From Effrenium voratum (Eukaryota > Sar > Dinophyceae > Suessiales > Symbiodiniaceae): 64,000 nucleotides of DNA. Shown piece after piece: positions 32,000-41,190 of this stretch. The number at the start of each line of letters is the position of its first letter. Positions within the stretch are counted from its first letter, which is position 1. Location of the stretch: NCBI GenBank assembly GCA_963377175.1, contig CAUJNA010003804.1, forward strand, positions 312,501 through 376,500. The letters are read 5' to 3'. A model generated the notes under the pieces. That model was not told where the DNA came from. It saw only the letters and a program-made list of their open reading frames with translations, and made no database searches. The position numbers and the translations under genes were made by a program.

Positions 32000-32028
32000 G
32001 CTCACGAAATTTGAGTGCTCTCTTCACA
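31922..32028 (-). repeat. Element 1 5' terminal repeat (LTR) containing the gag start
   Basis: Identical to 23017-23123. It contains the ATG at 31999 and the first 25 or so gag codons (MDDQLQRWLKTHRKRVRASF), so the 5' end of gag is duplicated at both element ends. Any promoter would have to lie within fewer than 30 bp upstream of the ATG, or in flanking DNA. I see no clear tRNA primer-binding site immediately downstream. Confidence 0.85.
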
Positions 32029-32033
32029 GTTGC
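32029..32033. repeat. Target site duplication GTTGC, right copy
   Basis: Exact copy of 23012-23016 immediately outside the 5' terminal repeat of element 1. Confidence 0.8.
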
Positions 32034-34733
32034 AAAAGCAAACCCAGTGGCGCCTGGCCATGCTCAATTCTTGCCTGTTGAACGCCACGCATGTTCGAAT
32101 GACAAGGATTGCGATGTTGACTGTACAATGATCAGATTCAACCAGAGACATGGAGGTTACCTATGGTGCAAAAGCGTTCACTCAACTCCACCAACAGCAG
32201 ACAAGTTGGATGCCTAGTGGGGAAAAAAGATGTGCTACCTTTCTGTGCCTCCCACAAGCATGTATCTCAAAACAGGGAACATGGCACCCCGTTGTGGATG
32301 GCTCCGACGGGAAACCAACATGAAAACCCAACCACCTGAAAGGGGGTCCCTAGTTTGTCAAACACCCGCAAAGATGAAGGCTGATGGGGGGTTTAAGATG
32401 GTTTCTAGAGCAAGTCTGCGCCTAGAGCATGTTGCTGGGTCAAGGTGCTATGATTTTCAATTGCTCAAATCTGACCTCCAGGCCTGTTCGTTTCCCAGTG
32501 GTCCATGTTCAGTACAAATGGGTCGTTTCGACAGCCACCGCCACACGTGACGGAGGCCAGCCCGAGTGCCGCCTGAGTGAGTCATCGCCTTGCACGTTGG
32601 CGGAGCTGCCCAAAGATGTCAGCACGTTGATCCTGCCAGGAGCCCATGGAATGATGCGAGGTTTCAGCCGGCTACGAGGTCAAGTAATTGCACGCTCTGG
32701 GTAAGTTTCATCTCCAACCAAAGGCATGAATGTCGAGCAGCCTTTCATTCAAGGGTCTGACCACGACCACCTTAGTCTGGACGCTTCTGGGAGCAAAGGC
32801 ATCGAACCACTGCCATCAGCAATCAACATAGCACCCCTGCACCCCAAGCTCGTTTGAGCAAGAGTCTATAAATAACAACCAATGACCACTGAAACCAGGA
32901 ACGAAACTCGGACAGCATTGTTTTGGTCACGAATCTCTCTGTTGCATCTTGGAGATTCAGTGCAAACCAGGGAGAAAAGATTGCATCTAAGGTGTAAATG
33001 TGCACAGCCCAGAGTGGCTGCAGGCAAACCAAGCCACCAGGAACGGGAACAACACGGGATCCACAAAAGAAGCGCGTAGTTAAGTTCACTACCAGAAGCC
33101 AAAACCGTTTGGCCTGAGCCTGAGGCAAGCATGCGCTAGTACTTTTTCGGTGTGTGTGTGTGTGTTTGTGTTTTTGTCTGTTTGTTTGTACGTACGTACG
33201 TATGTACGTACGTGTGTGTGTGTGTACCCATGTCAGAATCCCGGGCCCCACCCCAACCCCCCCTCCCCTTGAATGGGCAAAAACACCCAGGCTAATCCAT
33301 CCCGCAAATATCGGCACCGTCGGCTCGAGAGGAGTCAAAGCAAACCCTCCGCAGGGGCAGGGTCCCACAGCTACCTAAGCCCTCTTTGCCATACCTGTTT
33401 TGTCACCCTCCCCATGTGCTTGTTATGGCGCCATTTTCATCTGGCTGTTTTGCTTCCATCGGCTCCCCATTCAAACAGGACTATCCCAAGCGAAAATGCT
33501 TGCCATGAGAAATCCCTGGGCAACAATGGTTTGCTAGTGTGCTGGAAGAAGAAGCCCTTTCCTCCTCGGTTTTACGGTCAGCCCTAAGCCTGCCCGACTG
33601 ACTTCAAGTTCACCTCGAACTGACACAACCGAACCTGTGATGTGGAGGAGGCAACACCCGCTGCATCTTCAGCGACTCGCCGAAGTATGGCTTTCAGGCC
33701 TGGCTCCTCACGTTGCTTGTTGTTTCTGGAAGCTTGAGATCAGCAGTATGGGATGACAAACTGGAGAATGGGAGGGGGCGGGCGTCCGGGTTTTTGGCGC
33801 AATAGAGAATCCATGTCCAGTTTTCCCATGCCTTTCGGAAAGTAGAGGCGAGGCCCTCCGGGGATAGTTTGTGCCGATAAGGGGACAATTACTGGGATCC
33901 TCCGCAACATGAAACGAGCGTGAGCCACTTATGTACCTTGGGGGGTTTTGAAATTTGTTTCCTGATGCGCAAGGAGAAACATGCAACCTTTGCCCCTTCC
34001 CGCATCTGCACCATTTGGTATTGTTAAGCCCGTCCAAGTGCTGGGAAGCCAGGGTCATTTGGGAATGTGTGAAGCACAGGGCTCACCTGACCTGCTGATT
34101 TTGGAGGGGCCACGCTCTGTTTGAATTCAGCGAGACGACATATCCTCCCAGGGAGGGCAGATTCTCGGGTCCGGCGCACGAGGTGGTCCCCGGAGTAGCA
34201 GACAAGCTGCTTCTCTTCTTCCAGGGGGGTGGGGCGTGCTTTAACGACGCCAGCACCCAGACTGCCCCTTGGATGGCACATTAAAGGCAAATGGAAGCAG
34301 CCTGTGTCTGGCGAAATTCAAGGTGGGCAATCATGGTGATTCAATATCCTTGCTTGGACAACCCTATCTCAGGATGTCTCAGGATATCTCAGGTTCCACT
34401 GATATGATTTTGCTACTTTCACCGGTGTCACAAGGGACGGACCCGGAAGTTGCCGTAAGCTCCTCGAAGGGGCCGCTCTTTCCGGTAAGGCACCCCCAAA
34501 GTTTGGGCCCCAGATGCTTCTCTGCATGGGTGACGAAGAAAGCAAAAAGCATCCCCGCTGGATCAGACTCAATGATCAGCGGACAGAAGTCGTTCAAATG
34601 AAGTTGGCGACAGCCAAGGGATGAAGATGAAGGGACACACGCACACAGAGCGGGCCCATGCATTTCCCATTTACTATCCAGGCTTGCCCCAGGCAGGGTG
34701 ACATCATGCTTGGGGTGTTGTTGCAACGGACAC
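32034..34733. other. Intergenic; possible interrupted exon at left edge
   Basis: The first ~185 bases (to the TAG at 32217-32219) are open in a frame that joins, across the predicted empty site of element 1, to the sequence before 23016. It includes VAKANPVAPGHAQFLPVE. The remainder holds a TG run turning into CGTA tetranucleotides (33151-33228), a C-rich tract (33243-33268) and no recognisable gene. Confidence 0.4.
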
Positions 34734-34738
34734 CTTTT

Positions 34739-35483
34739 TCATGGGGTCCCCGTCATAAGCCCCCAAAAGGGGTCCCCCAACAGTTAAGCGCTTAAAAGCA
34801 GTAAACCTGCACATTGAGTGGGGGGTAAACATTGGGAACCCATGTCTGGATCCTATGATTGAGTGGGGGTTGGTATACCCTGGGACCCCTAGTTTAAAGG
34901 TTTTTCGTGGAATTTGGGCAACACCTTCAAATTAGGATGTGTTTTGGAGTATTTGAGCAGCATTTGAGTAGCATTTGAGTTGCATTTGAGCAAAATCTTC
35001 AAATTAGGATGTGTTTTGGAGTATTTGAGTAGCATTTGAGTAGCATTTGAGTAGCATTTGAGCCAAAACCTTCAAAATAGGATGTGTTTTGGAGTATTTG
35101 AGCAGCATTTGAGGAGCATTTGAGTAGCATTTGAGTAGCAGCATTTGAGCAGATTCGACCAAAATCTTCAAATTAGGATGTGTTTTGTTTGGAGTATTTG
35201 AGTATTGTGTCCCTGACAGCGCAGTCGTTCCCACATTTGGGTCATCATGCCAATTGTCCATGGCCCCAGATGATAAACTGCTGACCTTGAACATGAAGTG
35301 GCAGCATCAAGGTTCATGTAACAAGAGAAAATATGTAGCAAGTCTAGCTTTTTAGTCACTACTTGAGCAATGTCCATTTATGTGGCAAAAAGAGTTTAAA
35401 TAGCCTTTTTGGGTACCATTTGAGCAAAGAGCACATTACTTTTCCGGGACCCCTTTTGGGGGCTTGTGACGGTGATCCCATGA
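34739..35483. mobile_element. MITE-like element with 38-bp terminal inverted repeats
   Basis: The ends 34739-34776 and 35446-35483 are inverted copies of each other with three mismatches over 38 bases, containing AAGCCCCCAAAAGGGGTCCC. The flanks show the direct repeat CTTTT (34734-34738 and 35484-35488), a plausible 5-bp target duplication. The 745-bp unit has no coding capacity. Its interior is a tandem array of TTTGAGTAGCA-type steps. The superfamily is not assigned. Confidence 0.65.
34927..35210. repeat. Nested tandem array inside the MITE-like unit
   Basis: TTCAAATTAGGATGTGTTTT recurs at about 34927, 35000, 35070 (with AAAATAGG) and 35166. Each is followed by several 11-bp steps ATTTGAGTAGC or ATTTGAGCAGC. 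The large unit is about 70-95 bp, made of the small 11-bp unit. Confidence 0.85.
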
Positions 35484-36026
35484 CTTTTTTGATTTCGAAC
35501 GGACGGCATGTTGCCCATGGCTTGGGTATAGAGAACCACAGGCAAGGCGGCTTTGGTCAACCAAGCTAGGTAAGTGCAAACAAGGTAGTTTCAAGAAACA
35601 AAAACCAACTCCACAGTGCTAGACCACCCAGCACAAAGAGCCAGACAGGTTTGGTCATCTTTCCACAAGCATGGTCCATGCCAGGGGCAGTTTCCACCAC
35701 GGGTGGCCAACAGCAAAGAAGGGGGTCGCATAGCCGCCAAATATTTTGTGTGCTTGACAGGCGGCCTCCTCAGAGTCCTATTTGAACATATTTGTCTTCC
35801 ACGGGACCCTTCTCAGATGTTCCATGTGAGCATGGGGTTTTTGTTTTGAGGGTTCTTGAGGCAACTGACTGAAACCCAAGACAGAAGAGCTGGTTTGTTC
35901 CTGCCCAGTTTGCCAGCAAATGTTGAGCACCAATATCCAATGTCCAGCGACAGCAAGACCATGACGTGACTTTTCACCCAGCTCATGCACTTGTAGCTTT
36001 GAGTGTGGGCATTGCCAAAAGATGAG

Positions 36027-36035
36027 TTGCAAGGG
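36027..36035. repeat. 9-bp direct repeat TTGCAAGGG, left copy
   Basis: An identical 9-mer occurs at 49550-49558, exactly outside the inverted motif arrays that bracket element 2. Its position and orientation fit a 9-bp target site duplication. Confidence 0.6.
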
Positions 36036-36040
36036 GTGAG

Positions 36041-36140
36041 TGCGTCGCTCCTGAACGCTGGGAAAACCGTCGCTTCGGAACGCTGATTAAAAATCGCTTC
36101 GGAACGCCGGAAAACGTACTAATCGCTTAGGAACGCTGAA
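36041..36140. repeat. Left TIR-like array of a 16-nt motif
   Basis: Four copies: GTCGCTCCTGAACGCT, GTCGCTTCGGAACGCT, ATCGCTTCGGAACGCC and ATCGCTTAGGAACGCT, spaced 22-29 bp with A-rich spacers. They face the array at 49390-49545 in inverted orientation. Confidence 0.75.
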
Positions 36141-36195
36141 AGCGCAGCCACATGCCACGCGCTGCACCGAGACACCGGCGAGTGCTTGGCTCTTG

Positions 36196-36243
36196 AGGGT
36201 ACCAGTTCCATTCTGGGATAGGCACCTGGGGCAGTGGGCCTCA
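36196..36243 (+). repeat. 48-bp direct repeat, left copy (possible short LTR)
   Basis: Matches 49053-49100 with a single mismatch (A at 36210, C at 49067). It contains GGGATAGGCACCTGGGGCAG. It ends 44 bases before the gag ATG. Beyond it, similarity continues weakly (ATTTGTGGTAGCGGAGCAGG against ATTTGGTTACAGAGCAGG near 49252), so the true repeat may be longer but diverged. Confidence 0.65.
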
Positions 36244-36287
36244 ATTTGTGGTAGCGGAGCAGGTTTTCCGCAGAGATCCAAGGGAAG

Positions 36288-37184
36288 ATGTCATCCGATG
36301 GAGAAGGCTTCATGGCAGCCTATTCAAGTATGGCCAAAAATCCAGGCTATACGGAGGAAACACTAAATTTATCGATGACCGCCAAGCAGCCGCCATTCTA
36401 CGACGGAAAAGTCAGCTGGTTCAGGTATGAAGAACTCGTGGACGACTGGGTGACCATCACAACGGTGGAAGCACCCAAGAGAGGACCTCTGCTCAAAAGC
36501 AGATTGACCGGTGATGCATATATGTACAAGGCAGTCCTCCAAAACGACCTTTTGCAAGATCCTGATGAAGGAGTCAACTATTTCAAGAACACGCTGAAGA
36601 AGTACTTTTTGAAAGGTGCGACCAACGTGTATCTGTACAGGCTCCTCAGTTTCTTCAATCATCGAAGGCAGAACCAAGAGTTCCTCATTTTTACCTCAAA
36701 ACTCGAAATCCTTCTTATGAGATTGAAGGCAGCATGGATGGACTTGATGCCCGTTTTCACGGCACAGTCCCCATCATTTCGACAGTCCGTACAGGACGCG
36801 AATGCAAGAACAATTTCTCGACATCAGCAAGCAGCCGGTGTTCGAGCACCGCCTCCAGCCCTGCTCAATGAGGACGATCCTACAGTCCTCAGACAGTATA
36901 TCCAAGGAATGCAGGACAGACAGCGGGATGCATTTCCCTTCAGGGATAATCTCATTGCACAGTTTTTCATCATACAGAGTGAGCTGTCAGATCAGCAAAG
37001 AGAGAGACTGACAAGTGCAATGTCATTGAGAAACATCTCACTAGAAAACTACTCCTATGAGATGCTGAAGACGCACTACCATGAACTCTTCATCACGACG
37101 AGGACATCAATCCAAGATCCATCCATCCGACCTCAAGGAGGGAGGCAACCGAAGCAACACATTCTTCATCATCGAGCAAGGTGA
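36288..37184 (+). CDS. Element 2 gag, N-terminal part
   Basis: Starts at an ATG (MSSDGEGFMAAYSSMAKNPG) 44 bases after the 48-bp repeat and runs 298 codons. It has the helical, charged character of copia gag (PPFYDGKVSWFRYEELVDDW, ALQ-type helices to about residue 260) without a zinc knuckle. It ends in a different frame from its continuation: the overlapping + frame from 37081 carries on with FFIIEQGEYEGEEGFW. Going from this frame to the next is a +1 step. Ty1 itself uses +1 frameshifting between gag and pol, but I find no Ty1-type slip heptamer in the overlap, so an indel is equally likely. Confidence 0.85.
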   Translation: MSSDGEGFMAAYSSMAKNPGYTEETLNLSMTAKQPPFYDGKVSWFRYEELVDDWVTITTVEAPKRGPLLKSRLTGDAYMYKAVLQNDLLQDPDEGVNYFKNTLKKYFLKGATNVYLYRLLSFFNHRRQNQEFLIFTSKLEILLMRLKAAWMDLMPVFTAQSPSFRQSVQDANARTISRHQQAAGVRAPPPALLNEDDPTVLRQYIQGMQDRQRDAFPFRDNLIAQFFIIQSELSDQQRERLTSAMSLRNISLENYSYEMLKTHYHELFITTRTSIQDPSIRPQGGRQPKQHILHHRAR

Positions 37185-38202
37185 ATACGAAGGAGAAGAA
37201 GGCTTCTGGGTTGAGGATGAAGAAGGACTTGAAGGATTCATGTCAAACAACGATGAAGAGACGTTCTGGGTCCTCGAGGAGAACGATGCGTTCATAGCAA
37301 GAAAAGTGTCGGGGCGGAACTTCAAGTTCAAGAAGAGAAAAGGAAAAGGAAAATCAGGAAACAAAAAGGGCAGTCACCAACGAGGTGGCTTTAAACCCTT
37401 CAGAAAAAGCGGTTCTGGCGGAAAGGCCAATATGGCCAACGAAAACTATGATCCCTACGACCAGGCATATTGGGGAAAAGGCAAAGGAAAGAAGGGAAAG
37501 AAAGGAAAATCAAAATTCCAATATCCCTATGATGGAAACAAAGGTTATCCATCCTATGAGAGTGGCAAAGGAAAGAGCGGACAGGAGAAAGGAAAATCCA
37601 AGACGTTCGCAGCCACCGCAGAGAAGACGGAGGAGCAGCCCGCCATCCAGCAGACTGCACCATCCATAGAGCCTACCTATGCCGGTTGGACAGACCAAGA
37701 CTGGGATCAATCATGGACATGGAACGAACATGGCTGGTACTCATCCCATGAGACATCCAGCACAGGACAAGCGTTAATGGCATTCCATGATGCATATGAG
37801 CATCCTGGGAAAAAGGCCATCCACGAGAAGCTGATCCAATCAGATACAGTTTCAGAACACAATCTGTCCGTCACAACAAATCACAGCCTTCTGGCAACAA
37901 AGCTGATGGCGCCTGTCATCAACCCTCAGCACAACCCGACCTATGCGATTCTGGACAATGGATGTACCAGATCTATGGGCAGCTGGCATGCAATCCAGCG
38001 TTTTACTCAGGCCATCGAACCAATGAAGGACATCATCTCGTATCAGTACATCCCGGCCGAGACCAAGTTCACTTTTGCAAACGGAGAGACCGCCAGGGTA
38101 AATTGGACCCTGCATCTTCGATATCACACAACTCCTCCATGCAGTACCAACATCGACGTCCTTGAACAAGGAACTGTACCGATCCTCCTCAGCATCAGCT
38201 AG
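37081..38202 (+). CDS. Element 2 gag C-terminus and aspartic protease
   Basis: The useful part begins near 37150, after the frame change. It has an acidic stretch (EGEEGFWVEDEEGLEGF), then a Lys/Gly-rich region (FKKRKGKGKSGNKKG and GKGKGKKGKKGKSK), probably the nucleic-acid-binding part that replaces a zinc knuckle. The protease follows with YAILDNGCTRSMGS near residues 288-301, where the Asp of D-N/S/T-G is present. The frame ends with LLSIS and an in-frame TAG at 38200-38202. The next codon, in the same frame, begins MRNLYMTIEHTP, so the stop interrupts a continuous polyprotein. Confidence 0.85.
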   Translation: MNSSSRRGHQSKIHPSDLKEGGNRSNTFFIIEQGEYEGEEGFWVEDEEGLEGFMSNNDEETFWVLEENDAFIARKVSGRNFKFKKRKGKGKSGNKKGSHQRGGFKPFRKSGSGGKANMANENYDPYDQAYWGKGKGKKGKKGKSKFQYPYDGNKGYPSYESGKGKSGQEKGKSKTFAATAEKTEEQPAIQQTAPSIEPTYAGWTDQDWDQSWTWNEHGWYSSHETSSTGQALMAFHDAYEHPGKKAIHEKLIQSDTVSEHNLSVTTNHSLLATKLMAPVINPQHNPTYAILDNGCTRSMGSWHAIQRFTQAIEPMKDIISYQYIPAETKFTFANGETARVNWTLHLRYHTTPPCSTNIDVLEQGTVPILLSIS

Positions 38203-40587
38203 ATGCGGAACCTCTACATGACCATCGAGCACACACCTCAATGTGACAAGATCACATGCATGAACCGTCAAGCAGTTCCAGTATACGGTACAGGACATGC
38301 ACTCGTAGATCTCGCTGGAGTTGCAAGAGTGAAGGCGCATGGAGAAATTGCTCACAAGGGCCTCACCAACTATGTCTATGACGACGATAACAGCATCAAG
38401 TTTCCCTCCGGGGATCTCACCAAGAGCGAAACTGTTTGTGCAGCAAAATCATCCGAGACAAAGGAGGACCTAGCAACTCCTAAGATCATTGGGTCTCAAA
38501 AGCAGGACCATTGGATCCTTGACAAGAAGAACAAGCAGCTCATCCGTGTGCACATCACGCCCCGAAAGGCGCTGTTCACACCAAATGGAGCCAAGGAATG
38601 TCCAATCAATCCTGATCACATTAGCCGAGAACGTACTACGGAAATCATTGATGCATCCGCAGGTGGAGATCCAGACATTCTAGAAGACAATTGGAGACTT
38701 ACATCCCAGGCAAATAAACCGATGATTAACCTGTGGACAGGTAAGACCATTTTCACCTTCGCGGACAATTCGCTTAAGGACGAAGAAGCAGGTTCAGGAT
38801 CGGCAGCAGACAGGATCATCGACAAGAGGGGCCGGTCGACTATTGAGCCAGATCCTTTCGCACCATCCTCAGAAGAACCAACATCGCTTCCGCTTGCCCT
38901 AGGCAGAATACACAAGCGATTGTCAATTCCCGAAAAGTTGAAGAAACTCCACCTGCAGCATCATCACATGACAACAGATCAATTTCGATTTAGAACCCGA
39001 GCACTTCATTTGCCGAAATCAACATTCGATCTATTTGACAAGATCCGAAGTGAGTGTGAAGTTTGCCAAGCGGCAAAACATGCACCATCACGAAGCAAAA
39101 CAAGTGGACTTCGAGCGGACACCTTTGGTGACATGACATTCATTGATCACTGTCAAGTTCCTCTTGGAACAGGAGAACACATCATTGTTTTTGTCATCCT
39201 GGATGGAGCAACAACATTGCTCACTGCAGAGGCAGTGACAACTACGCAAGAAGCCGAGAACATCACTGTCCTCAGGAACTATTTTGACCAGTACCACTTG
39301 CAGCCCAAATCAGTTGTCGCAGATCAAGCCTTCATGACAGATACATGGGAACATTTCTATCAGTCCCTTGACATCACACCGATATCCTTGGGACCGAATA
39401 CACCATGGCCAAATCGAGCTGAAGCAGCAGTTCGACTCCTGAAGGCACAACTCAAGATCATGCTAAGTTCCATCAAAGCAGGTACAGCACCTGCAACACT
39501 GAAGAAAGTGACATACAGGCAGCTAGTGAAGGCCGCTGCAACTGTCAGGAATCAGACCGTCACCTACGGGGGTGTAACACCATTGGAGCTCGCATTCGGA
39601 AGACGACCAGCAGATCTCATCCAACTCGATGTCGCAACACCAACTCAGTTGACGATTGACAGGAATGAAGAAGAGCTGACAGCCATCCAGATCAAGCAGC
39701 TGTCAAAGCAAGCTTTCCAAGAAGCACGTCAACCCGAAGACATCCGACGAGACCTTGCTCAAAATCTCCGAATGAGTTCTAAGCCTCTTCAGATGAAGGA
39801 CAAGGTATTCTACTGGCAGGAAGACAAATCCAAGATTCGTTCCGATGGAAGCAAGGGAGGAATATGGCTAAAGGGAAATGTCATTTCCATTGAAGGAGCG
39901 ATGGTAGGACTTGATCTTGGGACTCGACTCATCAAGGTTAACATGACGAAGCTCAGGAAGGATGAAACCATCCCTCCGGGGAAACCCGGAATTGATCTTC
40001 TATTACCAGAAGAGCGAGAATCCTTGCAGAAGGAGCAACCAGGCTCCTCTGCAGATACCAAGAAAAAGGAATCATCCGCACCAGCTCCTAAGCCAAGATC
40101 CTCAGTGCCATTACGTATCGCGGGAAAAACCACTCCAAAACCTGTAGTACCCCATCCAGCAGAGAACATGTTCGTCGAGGACCTCACATCCGTTCCTGAA
40201 CAAGCACATTGGAATTGTGTACGTAAGGGAAAGATCCACGTTCTCGAGATCTTTGCAGGAAGTGCCAGATTCAGTCAATGCTGTGCACTATCAGGTCTTA
40301 AGGTTGGGACTCCCGTAGACATCCGCACAGGATTCGACGTAATGACATCCAAGGGACGACACATGGTCATGGAGATCATCAGGGAACAAGCACCTGATGT
40401 CATCCTCATGGCACCGGTCTGTGGACCATGGTCAAATATGCAGAACATCCAACAAGACCAACAAAAGGTTGGGGAAAAGCGGAGACGCTACCTTCCCATG
40501 GTTGAATTTGTGGCATCCATTGCGCGATATCAGTTGAAGCACAGAAGATACTTCATCATCGAAAATCCTCAGACATCCAGAATATGA
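38203..40587 (+). CDS. Element 2 integrase and methyltransferase-like domain
   Basis: 794 codons in the same frame as the protease. The integrase has a zinc-binding H..H..C..C region (LHLQHHHMTTDQF to CEVCQAAKHA, residues ~249-292) and a DDE core with TFIDHCQV (~313), VVADQAFM (~372) and PWPNRAEAAVRL (~403). A basic, Pro-rich linker follows. From about residue 676 there is a methyltransferase-like domain: motif I VLEIFAGSARFS, motif IV position MAPVCGPWS (Cys kept, but V-C instead of P-C) and a motif VI-like FIIENPQTS. The frame stops at a TGA right after motif VI and the domain continues in another frame. The domain lies after integrase here, unlike in element 1. Confidence 0.88.
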   Translation: MRNLYMTIEHTPQCDKITCMNRQAVPVYGTGHALVDLAGVARVKAHGEIAHKGLTNYVYDDDNSIKFPSGDLTKSETVCAAKSSETKEDLATPKIIGSQKQDHWILDKKNKQLIRVHITPRKALFTPNGAKECPINPDHISRERTTEIIDASAGGDPDILEDNWRLTSQANKPMINLWTGKTIFTFADNSLKDEEAGSGSAADRIIDKRGRSTIEPDPFAPSSEEPTSLPLALGRIHKRLSIPEKLKKLHLQHHHMTTDQFRFRTRALHLPKSTFDLFDKIRSECEVCQAAKHAPSRSKTSGLRADTFGDMTFIDHCQVPLGTGEHIIVFVILDGATTLLTAEAVTTTQEAENITVLRNYFDQYHLQPKSVVADQAFMTDTWEHFYQSLDITPISLGPNTPWPNRAEAAVRLLKAQLKIMLSSIKAGTAPATLKKVTYRQLVKAAATVRNQTVTYGGVTPLELAFGRRPADLIQLDVATPTQLTIDRNEEELTAIQIKQLSKQAFQEARQPEDIRRDLAQNLRMSSKPLQMKDKVFYWQEDKSKIRSDGSKGGIWLKGNVISIEGAMVGLDLGTRLIKVNMTKLRKDETIPPGKPGIDLLLPEERESLQKEQPGSSADTKKKESSAPAPKPRSSVPLRIAGKTTPKPVVPHPAENMFVEDLTSVPEQAHWNCVRKGKIHVLEIFAGSARFSQCCALSGLKVGTPVDIRTGFDVMTSKGRHMVMEIIREQAPDVILMAPVCGPWSNMQNIQQDQQKVGEKRRRYLPMVEFVASIARYQLKHRRYFIIENPQTSRI

Positions 40588-41144
40588 AACTGAAATGCAT
40601 GCAACAATTGTTTTCAGATCCATCCGTGACCTGGGGAGATTTCCATTTCTGTGCATACGGACTTAAAGATCCTGAATCCGGGCTCAGAAGTCTCAAGCCC
40701 ACGAGCTTGATGCACTGTTTACCTCCCGAGGTCATGAGACCGATCTTCAGAAGGTGTAAAAAGTTTTCCAGCTCAGTCAAGCATGAACACCAACCCCTAG
40801 GGGGAACTGCTGGTACCTTCGGAAGCAGGACCAAACTGGCACAGGTGTATCCCTACCAGTTCTGTCAGGATCTCGCACACCTCCTACGACACTTGCAGGT
40901 GAAACCGCTTGACAATGAGGTGTACCTCTTGGAGGACCTTTTTGAACCATTCACCATCAAGCAGGTTGATATCCTGAGAAAGGAGATGGAAGCCATTGAC
41001 AAGGAGTTCAACATGACCAGCAGCAGTCTTGCAGTCAGAATCCAAGACCTGCCGTTCAACAAGGACGTTCAACCATTAGTCATCCAGGATCCGCTAGTTC
41101 AGAAGTTCCAGAAGACGATGAAGCAGTACCCACCCGGGACTTGA
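40584..41144 (+). pseudogene. Element 2 methyltransferase-like domain, C-terminal part
   Basis: Continues the domain after a frame change at the SRI stop. It reads KLKCMQQLFSDPSVTWGDFH, then SGLRSLKPTSLMHCLPPEV, which parallels the RKPTTLATNLP stretch of element 1, and TFGSRTKLAQVYPYQFCQDL. A charged helical tail follows and the frame ends at QYPPGT. The break separates motif VI from the distal part, so this copy probably cannot make a complete domain unless frameshifting occurs. Confidence 0.7.
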
Positions 41145-41190
41145 AATCGATATCTTCAAGCAAGATCCTAATGACTGGCGATGTCAGAAC

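Larger units (their letters stand above)
23017..32028 (-). mobile_element. Element 1: Ty1/copia LTR retrotransposon with methyltransferase domain
   Basis: A 9.0-kb minus-strand element bounded by identical 107-bp terminal repeats and a 5-bp target duplication. On the minus strand the order is gag with two zinc motifs, aspartic protease, cytosine-methyltransferase-like domain, integrase, reverse transcriptase, RNase H and an additional ORF. Integrase before RT is the copia order. The terminal repeat is unusually short and contains the gag start codon. The coding region carries one in-frame amber codon (28277-28279) and two frame changes near 27.2-27.3 kb, so this copy is either newly damaged or uses recoding. 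Identical terminal repeats suggest a recent insertion, although 107 bp gives little resolution. Confidence 0.93.
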
